Origin: Mycobacterium sp. 852002-51057_SCH5723018
Lineage (GTDB): Bacteria; Actinomycetota; Actinomycetes; Mycobacteriales; Mycobacteriaceae
Length of the DNA: 64,000 bases
Assembly: GCF_001667035.1 (NCBI RefSeq)
Contig: NZ_LZIR01000001.1
Coordinates: 1 to 64,000 of the forward strand
Reading direction: 5' to 3'
Shown here in pieces: positions 62,400 through 64,000 of this stretch (positions are counted from its first letter, which is position 1; the number at the start of each line of letters is the position of its first letter). The position numbers and the translations under genes are program-made. The notes beneath the pieces were generated by a model. It saw only the letters and a list, made by a program, of their open reading frames with translations, did no database searches and was not told the origin of the DNA.

Positions 62400-63137
62400 A
62401 TGAAGATCTCACGCATCGCGCCCCGCCACGAGTGGCTTGCGGCGCGGCTAGACCTGTTGGCCAAGGAGAAGGCCGCGAGCCGGCAACTGGCCGCCCTGGC
62501 CGAGCAGCGCCGCGGGCTACCGGCGGTACCGGTCGACAAGGACTACCTCTTCGAAGGTCCCGACGGCGACGCGCGGCTGATCGACCTGTTCGACGGCCGC
62601 AGCCAGCTGATCGTCTACCACTTCATGTGGCTGCACGACATCGACGAAGGTTGTCCCAGCTGCTCCTTCGCCGTCGACAACATGCCCGAGCCGGTCCACC
62701 TCAACGAAGGCGCGGACACCACCCTGGCGCTCGTCTCGCGCGCGCCCTACCCGCGGCTTGATCAATTCAAAGCGCGCATGGGCTGGCGGCTGCCCTTCTA
62801 CTCCTCGCACGGCAGCGACTTCAACTACGACTTTCACGTCACCAGCGACGAGTCCGCCGCACCGATCGAATACAACTACAAAGACAAGGCCACCCTGCTG
62901 CGCGAGGGGCTGGGATACGTGGCCGCCGACGGCGCCGACGGGCAGGGCATCAGCGTCTTCATCCAGAACGACGGCAAGATTTTCCACACCTACTCGGCCT
63001 ACGGGGTTGGCGCCGACGTGATGCTGAGCACCTACCGCTTTCTGGACCTCACCCCACTGGGCCGCCAGCGCTACATCAACGAGTGGCCTTGGCACGACGC
63101 GTACGGGAGAACCGACGGCCATGCCCACCACCACTGA
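62400..63137 (+). CDS. DUF899 thioredoxin-fold protein
   Basis: A 245-residue protein of the DUF899 family, which resembles thioredoxin-fold proteins. The CPSC motif is at residues 85-88 (GCPSCSFAVDN), within YHFMWLHDIDEG, the typical start. Later parts SRAPYPRLDQFKARMGW and YSSHGSDFNYDFHV are the family core. The C-terminus is His-rich (DGHAHHH). A role in redox or thiol chemistry is suspected but not established. Its 3' end overlaps the SigG-type gene by 17 bp, which suggests coupling. Confidence 0.87.
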   Translation: MKISRIAPRHEWLAARLDLLAKEKAASRQLAALAEQRRGLPAVPVDKDYLFEGPDGDARLIDLFDGRSQLIVYHFMWLHDIDEGCPSCSFAVDNMPEPVHLNEGADTTLALVSRAPYPRLDQFKARMGWRLPFYSSHGSDFNYDFHVTSDESAAPIEYNYKDKATLLREGLGYVAADGADGQGISVFIQNDGKIFHTYSAYGVGADVMLSTYRFLDLTPLGRQRYINEWPWHDAYGRTDGHAHHH

Positions 63138-64000
63138 CACCAACGAGGACTTCGGGCGGCTCGCCGAGCCGTACCGGCGCGAGCTGATCGCCTACGGATA
63201 CCGGATGCTCGGCTCGCTTGACGACGCCGAGGAAATCGTGCAGGACGTGTATCTCGAAGCGTGGCGCGCCTACGACCGTTTCGAGGGACGCTCGTCGCTG
63301 CGCACCTGGCTGTATCGCATTGCCACCCGCGCCTTCGTCAAAGGGATCGAGCGACATAACCGTCGCCCGCTCCCGTCGGACCTCAGCGGGCCGGCGATGG
63401 ATGCCTTTGCCACCGTGCAGGCCGGCTCCGCGGAGGTGGCGTGGTTACAGCCGGCACCCGATTCGGTGTTGACCGGCACCCTGGCGGACCCCGCGACGGT
63501 GGTCACCGGGCGGCACACGGCGCGGTTGGCGTTTGTCGCGGCGCTGCAGGTGCTTACGCCCCGCCAGCGCGCGGTGCTGATCTTGCGTGACGTGCTGAGC
63601 CTGAGCTCAGCCGAAGTCGCCGCGGTATTGGATTTGAGCGTTGCGGCGGTCAACAGCGCGCTGCAGCGGGCTCGGTCGCGGCTGCCGGCCGACCACGACA
63701 GCGTTGCCGAACCGTCGGAGACCCGACAACGCGAGCTGCTCGACCGCTATGTGGCGGCATTCGAAAACGCCGACGTGGCCGGCCTGATGGCGCTGTTGAC
63801 CGAGGACGCAAGGTACGAAATGCCGCCGTTTCTCACCTGGTTTCGGGGCGCTACCGACGTTGGCGGGTTCCTCGGCGCGCGCATGCGCCAGTTGGGCAGG
63901 GCGTCGGTCATTCGGACTTGGGCCAATGCACAGCCGGCGGTGGCGCTGTACACCGGTCCCGATGACGGGAAGCGTCGGCTGCACTCGCTGCACGTGCTCA
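63121..64000 (+). CDS. SigG-type ECF sigma factor with SnoaL-like C-terminus, partial
   Basis: The first 293 codons of a gene cut by the right edge. Region 2 includes EPYRRELIAYGYRMLGSLDD and AEEIVQDVYLEAWRAY, and region 4 includes LTPRQRAVLILRDVLSLSSA and VAAVLDLSVAAVNSALQRAR. It is followed by an NTF2/SnoaL-like C-terminal part (LDRYVAAFENADVAGLMALL). This is the architecture of SigG and related ECF factors; the C-terminal domain is thought to modulate activity. ATG 63121 overlaps the DUF899 gene, with GGGAGA upstream. The frame is open to the last base. Confidence 0.9.
   Translation, partial: MPTTTDTNEDFGRLAEPYRRELIAYGYRMLGSLDDAEEIVQDVYLEAWRAYDRFEGRSSLRTWLYRIATRAFVKGIERHNRRPLPSDLSGPAMDAFATVQAGSAEVAWLQPAPDSVLTGTLADPATVVTGRHTARLAFVAALQVLTPRQRAVLILRDVLSLSSAEVAAVLDLSVAAVNSALQRARSRLPADHDSVAEPSETRQRELLDRYVAAFENADVAGLMALLTEDARYEMPPFLTWFRGATDVGGFLGARMRQLGRASVIRTWANAQPAVALYTGPDDGKRRLHSLHVL

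Overview
The window is high-GC actinobacterial DNA and most likely comes from a non-tuberculous Mycobacterium. The support is a 13E12-repeat (DUF222) protein at the left edge, PknE and related Ser/Thr kinases, DesA3-like desaturase, DUF732 secreted proteins, CadI, a SigG-type sigma factor, a Pks16-like acyl-AMP ligase and KshA. Genes are densely packed, with many ATGA, GTGA and TGATG overlaps. No rRNA, tRNA, CRISPR array or intact insertion sequence was seen.

Region 1 (0.8-16.8 kb) looks like a catabolic gene cluster for a cyclic or steroid-like ketone. It holds an IclR regulator with a perfect 23-bp palindrome upstream, two HSL-family esterases, three SDR dehydrogenases, a long Baeyer-Villiger monooxygenase (BVMO), an acyl-CoA ligase, SnoaL/NTF2 and Dabb small enzymes, a putative iron dioxygenase, a KshA-type Rieske oxygenase coupled to a small Cys protein, and a ketosteroid 1-dehydrogenase-like flavoprotein. 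Regions 16.9-20.5 kb hold a PadR regulator, membrane proteins and an NADH-dehydrogenase-like flavoprotein.

Region 2 (20.5-24.3 kb and 36.6-40.3 kb) carries four transmembrane Ser/Thr kinases. Three are paralogues sharing an unusual, internally duplicated ectodomain with eight conserved cysteines. The fourth is PknE with a CPPC thioredoxin-like ectodomain. Between them lie an arsenic/metal island (24.4-30.3 kb: multicopper oxidase, ArsR-arsenate reductase fusion, APC permease, ArsR, Acr3, ArsC, CadI) and a PaoABC-type molybdenum aldehyde oxidase operon followed by a flavin reductase and a RibD-like reductase (30.3-35.3 kb).

Region 3 (40.6-48.1 kb) is nitrogen and osmotic metabolism: a type III glutamine synthetase with a clear terminator, an MFS transporter, and the two synthetic genes for the osmolyte N-acetylglutaminylglutamine amide. 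Region 4 (48.2-58.7 kb) has paired DUF732 proteins, a Pks16-like ligase, three GAF-ANTAR regulators plus a PAS protein, a DesA3-like desaturase, and a 4Fe-4S oxidoreductase. A decayed fragment of that oxidoreductase gene lies 8 kb away at 49.5 kb. Region 5 (58.7-64 kb) has another esterase, an exported C39-like peptidase, and an NmrA/DUF899/SigG-type operon cut by the right edge. A 49-bp element with phased CTTGC repeats occurs twice (40.4 and 60.9 kb).
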